DNA of 64,000 nucleotides, taken from positions 62,001 to 126,000 of the forward strand of contig JAQWMX010000008.1 of the NCBI GenBank assembly GCA_029246545.1. Direction: 5' to 3'. The notes beneath the pieces are model-generated. The model saw nothing but the letters and a program-made list of their open reading frames with translations. It had not been told where the DNA came from and made no database searches. Numbering within the stretch: position 1 is the stretch's first letter; every line of letters begins with the position of its first letter. The position numbers and the translations under genes are program-made. Shown here piece by piece: positions 1 through 8,169 of this stretch. Source of the DNA: Gammaproteobacteria bacterium. GTDB lineage: Bacteria > Pseudomonadota > Gammaproteobacteria > Pseudomonadales > Pseudohongiellaceae.

Positions 1-115
1 CTAGCCAATCAGCAAAAGGCTGTTGTTCTTGAGCAATACTGCCAACGCTCAGCAAGCTAGCTAGAATTAGGCAGGCTGTCTGTAAGAAGGCTTGCGATGA
101 TTTAGTTAAAGGCAT
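1..115 (-). CDS. N-terminus of a secreted protein, possibly a lytic transglycosylase (cut by window edge)
   Basis: Only the first 38 codons are in the window. The start ATG lies one base beyond the baeR stop codon, so the gene is almost certainly co-transcribed with baeSR. The peptide has a short polar and basic start, a hydrophobic core (ACLILASLLSVG), and then an AQEQQPFADWL stretch that looks like a signal-peptidase site followed by mature protein. FADWL near the mature N-terminus resembles the beginning of MltB-type lytic murein transglycosylases, but that is a resemblance over a few residues only. Secretion is well supported; the function is a guess. Confidence 0.55.
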   Translation of the reverse strand, partial: MPLTKSSQAFLQTACLILASLLSVGSIAQEQQPFADWL

Positions 116-116
116 A

Positions 117-785
117 TTAATTCCACTCAAATTTATAACCTACAGCATATAGGGAATGGATCAACTCAATGTCAGGTAATTCCGAGGCAATCTTTTTGCG
201 CAACTTTTTAATATGGCTATCGATAGTTCGGTCGCTGACTATACGCCCATCAGAATAAATTTTATCGACAAGTACTGCTCGAGAAAATATACGCCCCGGG
301 TGGTCTGATAATACCTTAAGTAGCTGAAACTCTACTGCTGTTAGTCCAAGATCATTGCCGTCGATACTGACTTTATAAGTATCTGTATCTAGTTTTAAAC
401 CTTTCTCTTCGAGTTTTTCAGAGCCTTCACTGCGGCGTAATACTGCTTTAACACGAGCAACGACTTCGCGCGGGCTAAATGGTTTGCAGATATAATCATC
501 GGCGCCAAGCTCTAAGCCAAGCAGGCGGTCAATTTCTTCGACTTTTGCAGTGACCATGATCACAGGCAATTGTGAATTTCGACGAATTTCTTTGCAGATA
601 TCCATGCCATCAATGCCTGGCAGCATTAGATCTAGGAGAACTAGGTCTGGCTGGTGATTTTCCAGCCAAGGCATTACTTCCTCACCATTGTGTAGCATTG
701 AAGATTTGAACCCGTTACGGTCGAGATATTCCTCTAGTAGGGTCGCCAGTTTTACTTCGTCTTCAACTATCAAGATATGCTGCAT
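117..785 (-). CDS. baeR: BaeR-like OmpR-family response regulator
   Basis: DNA-binding response regulator of the envelope-stress two-component system BaeSR. The 222 residues comprise a receiver domain (about 1-115) with the acidic pocket ED at 8-9, phospho-acceptor Asp52 (LLDLMLPG), Thr79 and Lys101 (DDYICKPFSPREV), then a C-terminal winged helix (about 130-222) with the TDRTIDSHIKKLRKK-type recognition region. The stretch VTAKVEEIDRLLGLELGADD is nearly identical to E. coli BaeR as I remember it. It lies 71 bases downstream of the baeS start-to-stop unit and is followed after one base by a secreted-protein gene that could be its target or partner. The family assignment is solid; which genes it controls here is not visible. 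Confidence 0.9.
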   Translation of the reverse strand: MQHILIVEDEVKLATLLEEYLDRNGFKSSMLHNGEEVMPWLENHQPDLVLLDLMLPGIDGMDICKEIRRNSQLPVIMVTAKVEEIDRLLGLELGADDYICKPFSPREVVARVKAVLRRSEGSEKLEEKGLKLDTDTYKVSIDGNDLGLTAVEFQLLKVLSDHPGRIFSRAVLVDKIYSDGRIVSDRTIDSHIKKLRKKIASELPDIELIHSLYAVGYKFEWN

Positions 786-856
786 AATATAGTCCGAGCT
801 AAAATTGATGGAAGCAGTTTAAGTCCTCGCGGGCTGAGGGGCAAATGTTCCCTTGC

Positions 857-2383
857 TTAAGATTTCTGTCTTTTTGGCAGTTCAATGATGAGTTTCAGAC
901 CGCCTAATTCAGAGTGTTCAGCTTTAATACTGCCTGCATGGGCTTCGACAATATTTTTACAAATAGCTAATCCCAGGCCAGAGCCGCCTTTTTCTCGATT
1001 GCGAGAAGAGTCGACGCGGTAAAGACGATTAAATAATTTATGCAGGTCTGCATCGCTGACGCCTGGTTCAGAGTCAATCCAAGTCAAAATGATTTTATCA
1101 GTGTATTCTTTAAGTGTTATTTTGAGCTCACCACCTTCGTCAGTGTAACGGCAGGTGTTTTGTAAAAGGTTGTCAAAAAGCTGTTTAAGACGTTTTGGGT
1201 CACAAAATAAATTTATTGCCTTTTTATTTTTAAGGCCTAAGGTTTTAATTGATACTTTAATGTTGTTTTGAGCAACTAAATTTTGATGCATTTCCATTGT
1301 TTGTTCTAACAAGGACTTAATATCAATTTTTTCTTTTTCATAAACCAATGCGCCATTATCAGACATCGATAATTCATGTAGATCATTAACCAAGGTATTC
1401 AAATGCACCACTTCATGGTGCCAGGAATTTAGGCTTACGGGATCTAATGGTCTGATGCCGTCCTGTACAGCTTCAAGTTCGCCTCGAAGTATTGCCAAAG
1501 GTGTTCTGAGTTCATGTGAAATGTCTGCAATCCATTGACGTCTTGCTGTTTGGTTCTGATCCAGGGTGTTCGCTAGAGTATTAAAATCTGTGGAAAGCAA
1601 GGCTAATTCATCAGAACTTCGAATTTTTATTCTGGAGTCATAATCTCCAGCGGTAAGTGAGCGGGTGCCATTTACTAAATCTTTAATAGGGCGAGCCATA
1701 TAGCTTGACGCAGGCAGAGCAATCATTGTTGAGATAACAACTAGAACGACACCAAATAGAAAGAAAGTATTTATCTGGCCCTCAACGAAAAGTTGATCAG
1801 CAAGATCTGATAATTCCTGCCTACTGGTAACAGCTAAAAAACCTACAGTTTCTTCCATAAATGTAAGCGGATAAATGTTTGCAAGCGGCAAAGCTTCAGG
1901 ATCGCCAAACATAATTTCTTGATTCGCATCTAATAAAAGTAAGTGAGGTCGGGCTGGGCTGTATTCAGATGAGAAGTACCAGTCATCATCCGCTAATAAT
2001 GAAGGGCGGCGGAATGAACCTATAGCACTGGTGTTGGTATTAAAAATATTACGGTCTTCAATAGCAGATTCAATTAAGCGAAGATTGGTAACTTGCCCTA
2101 TTTCGAGTAGTTCACCTGTTTCAGCTGTGCGGGCAACACTATCTCTTAAGATTATATTCCACAGGCTGAGGTTGCCACGGAGCACATCCCAGCGGTCTCT
2201 AGCAGCATACCAAGCCTCTAACCCATCAATAAGGGCTGGTATCTGCTGTTCTTCAACCCGGCTGATATAGTCAATAAAACCATTATTAAACTGGGCTCGG
2301 CCAATACTATACATTGAGACATAGACGATGAGATGCACTGATAGAATTGCCAGTAACAATTTGTATTTAATGGTTATCTTCAT
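857..2383 (-). CDS. baeS: BaeS-like sensor histidine kinase
   Basis: Inner-membrane sensor kinase that partners BaeR. The 508 residues run: first membrane helix about 8-28, periplasmic sensor about 29-204, second helix about 205-228, HAMP linker about 229-282, dimerisation/phospho-acceptor domain with His290 (DISHELRTPLAILRGE), and an ATPase domain with N box (DNLLQNTCRYTDEGG), G1 box DSEPGVSD and G2 box GGSGLGLAI. The DSxPGVSD and SRNR segments are typical of BaeS rather than of other HAMP kinases. The periplasmic domain (about 175 residues) is where the inducing signal would be sensed. It is transcribed ahead of baeR, with 71 bases between them. Confidence 0.9.
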   Translation of the reverse strand: MKITIKYKLLLAILSVHLIVYVSMYSIGRAQFNNGFIDYISRVEEQQIPALIDGLEAWYAARDRWDVLRGNLSLWNIILRDSVARTAETGELLEIGQVTNLRLIESAIEDRNIFNTNTSAIGSFRRPSLLADDDWYFSSEYSPARPHLLLLDANQEIMFGDPEALPLANIYPLTFMEETVGFLAVTSRQELSDLADQLFVEGQINTFFLFGVVLVVISTMIALPASSYMARPIKDLVNGTRSLTAGDYDSRIKIRSSDELALLSTDFNTLANTLDQNQTARRQWIADISHELRTPLAILRGELEAVQDGIRPLDPVSLNSWHHEVVHLNTLVNDLHELSMSDNGALVYEKEKIDIKSLLEQTMEMHQNLVAQNNIKVSIKTLGLKNKKAINLFCDPKRLKQLFDNLLQNTCRYTDEGGELKITLKEYTDKIILTWIDSEPGVSDADLHKLFNRLYRVDSSRNREKGGSGLGLAICKNIVEAHAGSIKAEHSELGGLKLIIELPKRQKS

Positions 2384-2683
2384 ATTTTCTCAGTACTTTT
2401 TTTAATATTCCTCACTATACTTAGGCTTTTGGTGAAATTAGAGCTGATAAGTGAGATACAGGCCACGTTTCATAATATTTGCACATTGACTAAAGGTAAA
2501 CAATATTGAGTAAATGTGTAGCATTACAACATTATTACGCTGCTAATCTGCTATGCTAAGCTACAAAAATATAGAGAAGGATTTCTATAGATTGGCGTGT
2601 TAATTATAAGGAATTCATTCTGGAATGATATTTTTGGATGTTTCTAAATAAAATGCACAATTAGAAGGAAGTAGGAGCTCACA
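2384..2683. other. Intergenic region between divergent baeS and the GGDEF gene
   Basis: About 300 AT-rich bases that must hold the promoters of both baeSR (leftward) and the GGDEF gene (rightward). I see no ORF with a ribosome-binding site and no RNA structure I recognise. A strong AGGAG at 2672-2677 lies seven bases before the GTG at 2684 and supports that codon as the start of the rightward gene. No promoter hexamers could be chosen with confidence. Confidence 0.5.
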
Positions 2684-3729
2684 GTGAAAAAGAATGGTAC
2701 TCAATTAATAGATGAACTGGATCTAGATGTAGATCAGGTTGAGCTGAAAGGATTTGCACGTAGTATTGGAGAAATTGAATGGCTGCTTTTATTCTAGGCT
2801 TTCATTATGTGAATTTTAATCTGCCGCACTTTAAATGGAAACTGGCGCTTGAAACATGGGTGATGATTCTTTTTATTACCTTAGTAGTTTGGAACACTGG
2901 CAGTGTTGATAGCCCATTACTTAACCTTTATCTTTTGGTAATTATTTCTAGTGCTATAACCTTAAGCAAGGCGATTACCATTGCCGAAATAGCTCTAATT
3001 TCAGCAGTATATGTGCTATTAGCGTCACGTAGCGGAGTAGAATATTCATTAGTTGAATATACAGAATTCCTGATTTTCTTTCTTCCATTCATGTTGGTTG
3101 CCTATATCACTACTGTGCTTGCTGCTGATGTTAATTACGGAAAGAAAGTGTTTAAGGCTCTATCAGAAACAGATGAAATGACTGGTCTTTTAAATAAGCG
3201 CTCATTTAGCCCAATGTTACATAAGGCAACTGAGGTGGCTGTGAAATATTCACAACCCTTATCTGCCATGATGGTTGATGCCGACAATCTAAAAACGGTC
3301 AATGATACCTATGGCCATAAAGCTGGCGATAAACTTATTTTAACTATCGCCAGTACTATTCAAGACTGCTTGCGAACTTCAGACATTATTTGCCGCTATG
3401 GAGGAGACAAATTTGTTGCATTGTTACCTCAATTACCATCATATAAAGCTATCGAAACGGCTGAACGTTTACGCAATGCTATAGAAAATACGTCTTTTGA
3501 TGTTGATGGAAAAAAAGTAACAACCACTGTCAGCATTGGCATAGCGACTTACCCAGATGAAGTGTCTATCGCAGAAGAACTTTTAGAAAAAGCTGATGAA
3601 ACGCTTTATGAAAGCAAAAGAGCTGGCCGGAATACTGTCATCAGTTATGCCAAGCTAAAGCCAGAAAGTAAAGATAAAGACAACATTGAGCAACAGGAAT
3701 TTGGTCTACGCAGTAGTGATGTCACATAA
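2684..3729 (+). pseudogene. Membrane-anchored GGDEF protein split by a frameshift
   Basis: A GTG at 2684 with a strong AGGAG starts a 37-codon frame whose end (GEIEWLLLF) runs into a stop at 2795-2797. The continuation (from about 2779) is in another frame, which is itself closed by TGA at 2776-2778, so the switch must lie within about 2779-2797. One extra T in the TTTT run at 2787-2790 would join them as WLLFILGF. The second part has about four membrane helices (residues about 25-115) and a GGDEF domain with the DxLT-like entry DEMTGLLNKRSF, an RTSD inhibitory site at 199-202 and GGDKF at 208-212. The Lys replaces the metal-binding Glu, so diguanylate cyclase activity is doubtful. The ATG at 2779 has its own GGAG, so a coupled shorter protein is possible. 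Confidence 0.7.
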
Positions 3730-3774
3730 CTATGTTAATACACTTAATCGAAAGTTTTGGAAATATAAAAATCC

Positions 3775-4437
3775 ATGAAAAAAGTTGATCAGCTTGTTGT
3801 GCCTGCTCAAATTAAGAAGAGTGTTGAAGCTGGTGAAAAAAGCGAAAATATTTCAGCTTCAAGAAAAAAACATTCAAAAGATCACGTTGATGCAATCAAT
3901 CAAATGTTCGCTGAATTTGAATTGTCGTACCATAATCAATATCACAAAGCTTTTCCTGATGAAGGTGCATTAAATCTTGCAAAAAAATACTGGCTATCAA
4001 GCCTTGCTTCTTTTCCGCCAGAATTAGTTTTAGCAGCCACAAGAGAACTCGTCCTTAATCAGCCTTTCTTACCAACGATTGCTAATGTTGTGGATACCTG
4101 TAAATCAGGTGTGACTTTATTTGGATTGCCGGCAACACATGATGCGTACCTTGAAGCTTGTCGCATGCCAACGCCAAAAGCCGCCCAGAGTTGGAGTCAT
4201 CCAGCCGTGTATATGGCAGGAAAGGCGACGGGGTGGTTTGAACTTGCTAACCAATCTGAAGGGCAAATTTTACCTTTGTTTGAATATCACTATTCGCAGT
4301 TAAGCCAGCGTGCTTTGCAATGTGAAGAATTATCCGTGAAAGCACCTACGCCTCTTCCAGAAAATTTGGATAAGCCTTTAAGTAGCAAAGAAAATCAATC
4401 TCGATTGCAAGAGTTGAAAGCAAATCTTAAACTTTAA
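3775..4437 (+). CDS. Putative lambda P-like replication protein (helicase loader type)
   Basis: 220 residues. After a basic, low-complexity N-terminus (about 1-45), the protein has a helical core (FAEFELSYHNQYHKAFPDEG, then a LAKKYWLSSLASFPPELV region) followed by PFLPTIANVVDTC. The last segment matches the way phage lambda P-type proteins read (an NPFLPSVGQFVAWC-like stretch), and the later GLPATHDAYLEAC and HPAVYMAGKATGWFEL segments keep that pattern. Lambda P recruits the DnaB helicase to origins; relatives occur on the chromosomes of some marine gammaproteobacteria. It follows the GGDEF gene by 45 bases and its last four bases overlap the convergent ettA stop. The family call is from memory of the motif pattern and is moderately sure; a helicase-loading role is inference. 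Confidence 0.55.
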   Translation: MKKVDQLVVPAQIKKSVEAGEKSENISASRKKHSKDHVDAINQMFAEFELSYHNQYHKAFPDEGALNLAKKYWLSSLASFPPELVLAATRELVLNQPFLPTIANVVDTCKSGVTLFGLPATHDAYLEACRMPTPKAAQSWSHPAVYMAGKATGWFELANQSEGQILPLFEYHYSQLSQRALQCEELSVKAPTPLPENLDKPLSSKENQSRLQELKANLKL

Positions 4438-6098
4438 TTTAATTTCTTATACTTAATTCTTGTGGGTTCTGAGTCACCTTTACGCTTCTTTCGATCTTCT
4501 TCGTAATCCGAATAATTCCCTTCATGAAAGACCACTTCACTATCCCCTTCAAAGGCCAACATGTGTGTAGCAATTCTGTCGAGGAACCAGCGGTCATGCG
4601 AAACCACGATTACTGTACCTGGAAATGCTAGAAGACCTTCATCTAGTGCTCGTAAGGTTTCAATATCAAGGTCATTTGTTGGTTCGTCTAATAAAAGAAC
4701 ATTTGCGCCACGCTTTAAAAGCTTGGCAAGATGTAGTCGATTTCGTTCACCACCAGACAAATGCTTAACAAATTTTTGCTGATCGCTGCCTTTGAAATTA
4801 AAACGTCCGGCATAGGCCCTAGATGGAATTTCATAGTTGCCAATTTGAAGCGTATCTAGACCACCAGAGATTTCCTGCCAAACAGTATTTTCACCATTTA
4901 GTTCATCCCGGCTTTGATCGACGTAGGCCATGTCGACGGTTTCACCAATACGTATCGAACCTGAATCAGGTTTTTCCTGATCCATAAGCATTTTCAGGAA
5001 AGTGGTTTTACCAGCACCGTTACCGCCGATAATCCCGAGAATACTGCCGCGCGGTATAGTCAGGCTAAGGTTGTCGATGAGTGCTTTATCGCCAAAACTT
5101 TTACTGATTTTATCGACCTCAATAACCATCTCTCCCAAACGTGGGCCTGGTGGAATGTAAAGTTCTAGGGTTTCATTTCGTGTCTGAAACTCTTTTGAAG
5201 ATAGTTCTTCAAAACGAGCTAGGCGCGCTTTACTTTTAGATTGGCGGCCTTTGGGATTAGCTCTAACCCATTCCAACTCATTTTTGATGGTTTTCGCAAT
5301 TGAGGATTGTTGCTTTTCTTCAACCTCTAAGCGCTTTTCTTTGGCTTCTAGCCAGTCACTGTAATTTCCTTCATAGGGAATACCATGTCCGCGATCAAGC
5401 TCCAGAATCCATCCAGCGGCTTGGTCTAGGAAATAACGGTCATGCGTAATAGCGACAACAGTGCCGGGGTAGTCTTGCAAGAATTTTTCCATCCAGGCAA
5501 CTGAGCCTGCATCCAGATGATTTGTAGGTTCATCTAATAAAAGCATGTCAGGTTTGGATAATAATAAACGGCAAAGTGCCACTCTACGTTTTTCTCCGCC
5601 TGATAGATTAGTGACATCAGCATTCCAGGGAGGTAGGCGCAGTGCATCAGCAGCAATTTCAAGGGTGCGGTCTAGCTCCCAACCGCCACAGGCATCTATT
5701 TGAGTTTGTAATTCGCCTTGTCTTTCTAAAAGAGCGTTCATCTCATCATCGTTCATGGGTTCGGCAAATTTATCACTGATGCTATTAAATTCATCAACTA
5801 AGTCTTTAATTTCGCGAATGCCGTCTTCGACATTACCTTTAACATCTTTATTAGCATCAAGCTCAGGTTCTTGAGGTAAGTAACCAACCTTGAGATTAGG
5901 TTGAGGTCTAGCTTCACCGTGGAATTCTTTATCAACACCGGCCATGATTCGGAGCAAAGTAGATTTACCAGCACCGTTTAAGCCAAGTACGCCAATTTTG
6001 GCGCCAGGAAAGAAAGAGAGTGAGATATCTTTTAGAATTTCACGCTTGGGCGGTACGACTTTACCAACCCGGTTCATGGTATAAACAAATTGAGCCAT
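4434..6098 (-). CDS. ettA: Energy-dependent translational throttle protein EttA (ABC-F)
   Basis: Soluble ABC-F ATPase that binds the ribosomal E site and gates entry into elongation according to the ATP/ADP ratio. The 554 residues hold two ABC modules without membrane domains: first Walker A GLNGAGKST, signature LSGGEKRRVAL and Walker B LLLDEPTNHLD; then the charged P-site tRNA-interaction linker (about 240-310); then second Walker A GGNGAGKTT, signature LSGGERNRLHL and Walker B LLLDEPTNDLD. The opening MAQFVYTMNRVGKVVPPK is nearly the E. coli EttA N-terminus, and the length is typical. It is a single gene converging on the lambda-P-like gene and divergent from glyA. Confidence 0.95.
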   Translation of the reverse strand: MAQFVYTMNRVGKVVPPKREILKDISLSFFPGAKIGVLGLNGAGKSTLLRIMAGVDKEFHGEARPQPNLKVGYLPQEPELDANKDVKGNVEDGIREIKDLVDEFNSISDKFAEPMNDDEMNALLERQGELQTQIDACGGWELDRTLEIAADALRLPPWNADVTNLSGGEKRRVALCRLLLSKPDMLLLDEPTNHLDAGSVAWMEKFLQDYPGTVVAITHDRYFLDQAAGWILELDRGHGIPYEGNYSDWLEAKEKRLEVEEKQQSSIAKTIKNELEWVRANPKGRQSKSKARLARFEELSSKEFQTRNETLELYIPPGPRLGEMVIEVDKISKSFGDKALIDNLSLTIPRGSILGIIGGNGAGKTTFLKMLMDQEKPDSGSIRIGETVDMAYVDQSRDELNGENTVWQEISGGLDTLQIGNYEIPSRAYAGRFNFKGSDQQKFVKHLSGGERNRLHLAKLLKRGANVLLLDEPTNDLDIETLRALDEGLLAFPGTVIVVSHDRWFLDRIATHMLAFEGDSEVVFHEGNYSDYEEDRKKRKGDSEPTRIKYKKLN

Positions 6099-6139
6099 TA
6101 ATGTATAACCTACTGCTTTATGGAAAAATAATAAGCCGA

Positions 6140-6190
6140 CTATTCTATTCTTCCCAAGAGCGAAAGTAAGGTAGAATAGCGCTTTTTTTT
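6140..6190 (+). terminator. Possible hairpin plus T-run between ettA and glyA
   Basis: CTATTCTA at 6140-6147 can pair perfectly with TAGAATAG at 6172-6179, and the stem is followed by CGC and eight Ts (6183-6190). Read rightward this has the form of a weak intrinsic terminator with a long 24-base loop. No rightward gene ends just upstream, so it would stop antisense transcription through ettA, end a short leader RNA, or be chance. Confidence 0.3.
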
Positions 6191-6283
6191 ATAATGCCCA
6201 GCTTAATTTACTAACTTTATTTAAATTGCCTGATAAATTCACATAATAATTTACCGAAGTGTTGTACTCACCCGAGGAGTAAA

Positions 6284-7540
6284 ATGTTAACTAAAGATAT
6301 GAAAATCGCCGGTTTTGATGATGAACTAGCTGCAGCGATGGATGCTGAATCTCTACGCCAACTGGAACATATAGAGCTGATTGCTTCTGAAAACTATGCC
6401 AGTCCTCGCGTACAAGAGGCGCAAGGTTCTGTGCTTACCAATAAATATGCGGAAGGCTATCCAGGTAAACGTTATTACGGTGGTTGTGAGCATGTTGATG
6501 TGGTTGAAAACCTTGCTATTGAAAGGGCCAAGGAGTTGTTTGGTGCTGGTTATGCCAATGTGCAAGCACATTCAGGATCACAGGCTAATACAGCAGTATT
6601 CTTGGCATTATTAAAGCCTGGGGATACTTTATTAGGGATGAGTCTGGCAGATGGAGGACATCTTACTCATGGTGCTGCGGTTTCTTCTTCTGGGCGTATT
6701 TATAATTCGATTCAATATGGCCTGGATAAAGAGACAGGTGAAATAGATTATGAGCAAGTTGAGGCACTGGCTCTTCAACATAAGCCTAAATTGATTATTG
6801 CTGGCTTTTCAGCTTATTCGAAAATCGTTGATTGGCAGCTTATGCGTGACATCGCCGATAAGATCGGTGCGTATTTGATGGTTGATATGGCTCATGTAGC
6901 TGGACTTGTAGCTGCCGGTGTTTACCCAAGCCCGGTAAATATTGCTCATGTAACAACCTCCACTACTCATAAAACCTTAAGAGGGCCACGTGGTGGTTTA
7001 ATTTTAACGCCAGGTGATGACGAAGAGCTTAACAAACGATTAAACTTTGCCATTTTTCCTGAAAGTCAGGGCGGGCCGTTGATGCATGTTATTGCAGCTA
7101 AAGCGGTGGCATTTAAAGAAGCGATGTCTGATGAATTTAAAAAATATCAGCAACAAGTTGTTAAAAATGCTCAGGCAATGGTTGAAGTTTTTATTTCTCG
7201 TGGTTTCGAAATAGTCTCCGGCGGCACTGAAGACCATCTTTTTTTGTTGAGCCTTGTTGGTCATGAAGTGACAGGTAAAGTGGCTGAAGAAACTTTGGGT
7301 CGAGCAAATATTACGGTCAATAAAAATGCTGTACCAGACGATCCGCGATCACCATTTGTTACTAGTGGTTTGCGTTTAGGTTCTCCAGCTGTAACAACTC
7401 GCGGTTTTAATGAAGCAGAAGTCCGTGAAATGTCGGGTTGGATATGCGATATACTTGACGATATAGATAACGAAGAACTTATAACTTCTGTGAAACAAAA
7501 AGTACTAGCTCTTTGTGCAAATTTTCCAGTTTATAAATAG
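6284..7540 (+). CDS. glyA: Serine hydroxymethyltransferase
   Basis: PLP enzyme that interconverts serine and glycine while producing 5,10-methylene-tetrahydrofolate, the main one-carbon source of the cell. At 418 residues it has the standard length. Visible landmarks are the [12 protein letters not shown] substrate/PLP segment near the N-terminus, [29 protein letters not shown]-type folate region (here [13 protein letters not shown]), [13 protein letters not shown] and the PLP lysine in [15 protein letters not shown] (near residue 230). GAGGAG eleven bases upstream of the ATG is a good ribosome site. nrdR follows after 30 bases, a conserved neighbourhood in Gammaproteobacteria that leads into riboflavin synthesis. 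Confidence 0.97.
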   Translation: MLTKDMKIAGFDDELAAAMDAESLRQLEHIELIASENYASPRVQEAQGSVLTNKYAEGYPGKRYYGGCEHVDVVENLAIERAKELFGAGYANVQAHSGSQANTAVFLALLKPGDTLLGMSLADGGHLTHGAAVSSSGRIYNSIQYGLDKETGEIDYEQVEALALQHKPKLIIAGFSAYSKIVDWQLMRDIADKIGAYLMVDMAHVAGLVAAGVYPSPVNIAHVTTSTTHKTLRGPRGGLILTPGDDEELNKRLNFAIFPESQGGPLMHVIAAKAVAFKEAMSDEFKKYQQQVVKNAQAMVEVFISRGFEIVSGGTEDHLFLLSLVGHEVTGKVAEETLGRANITVNKNAVPDDPRSPFVTSGLRLGSPAVTTRGFNEAEVREMSGWICDILDDIDNEELITSVKQKVLALCANFPVYK

Positions 7541-7570
7541 TTAATATCAAATACAAAAGGTTACTTACGG

Positions 7571-8032
7571 ATGCATTGTCCTTTTTGCCATGCTACAGAC
7601 ACTAAGGTAATCGACTCCCGCTTGGTTGCTGAAGGTAATCAGGTGCGTCGCCGGCGTGAGTGTTTGACCTGTAATGAGCGTTTCACCACCTTTGAAGGTG
7701 CTGAATTGTTGATGCCGCGAGTCATTAAGCAAAATGGTGATCGTGAACCGTTCAATGAAGATAAATTGCGCAAAGGTATTTTAAAAGCGCTGGAAAAAAG
7801 GCCAGTAAGTATGGATCAAGTGGAGGAAGCGCTTACTCATATAAATCATGCTTTACGAGCATCAGGGGAACGTGAAGTTTCCAGTGATCTTGTCGGTGAA
7901 AAAGTGATGCAAGAATTACGTAAGCTAGATGAAGTTGCTTATGTGCGTTTTGCATCTGTCTATAGAAGCTTCAAAGATTTAAACGAATTCAGAGAAGCAA
8001 TCGATAACATCGATGAACCTCCAAAAGACTAA
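7571..8032 (+). CDS. nrdR: Transcriptional repressor NrdR
   Basis: Nucleotide-sensing repressor of ribonucleotide reductase operons. The 153 residues begin with a zinc ribbon (CPFC at 3-6 and CLTC at about 31-34, with the intervening RRRRE) and continue with an ATP-cone domain (about 49-139; [20 protein letters not shown]). The length is the family norm. Its position between glyA and ribD is conserved in many gammaproteobacteria. No NrdR box was searched for here because no nrd genes lie in the window. Confidence 0.96.
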   Translation: MHCPFCHATDTKVIDSRLVAEGNQVRRRRECLTCNERFTTFEGAELLMPRVIKQNGDREPFNEDKLRKGILKALEKRPVSMDQVEEALTHINHALRASGEREVSSDLVGEKVMQELRKLDEVAYVRFASVYRSFKDLNEFREAIDNIDEPPKD

Positions 8033-8050
8033 GCCTATAAAGCAGGCCTA

Positions 8051-8087
8051 GTTACTGACAATAACTGACAATAACTGACAATTACTG
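8051..8087. repeat. Short tandem decamer repeat upstream of ribD
   Basis: Three and a half head-to-tail copies of a 10-base unit: GTTACTGACA, ATAACTGACA, ATAACTGACA, ATTACTG. The repeat lies in the 137-base gap between nrdR and ribD. The unit is one helical turn long, so it could present a protein site repeatedly on one face of the DNA, or it may be simple replication slippage. Confidence 0.8.
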
Positions 8088-8169
8088 CTTATAAATAAAC
8101 TTCATTACTTTTATCTCATTATGGCAGTACCTCATAAATCTGAAATCAGCAAAGAACTAAACTATAAAA

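Noticed and set aside
2031-2270. Rightward ORF inside baeS
   Set aside because: It is antisense to a well-supported kinase, has no family likeness and no ribosome site; a coding shadow.
2779-2797. Programmed -1 ribosomal frameshift in the GGDEF gene
   Set aside because: The shift site is not a proper X-XXY-YYZ heptamer and no downstream structure is evident, so mutation or read error is more likely.
8033-8169. FMN riboswitch before ribD
   Set aside because: The characteristic conserved blocks of the FMN element are absent and the gap of 137 bases is mostly simple repeat.
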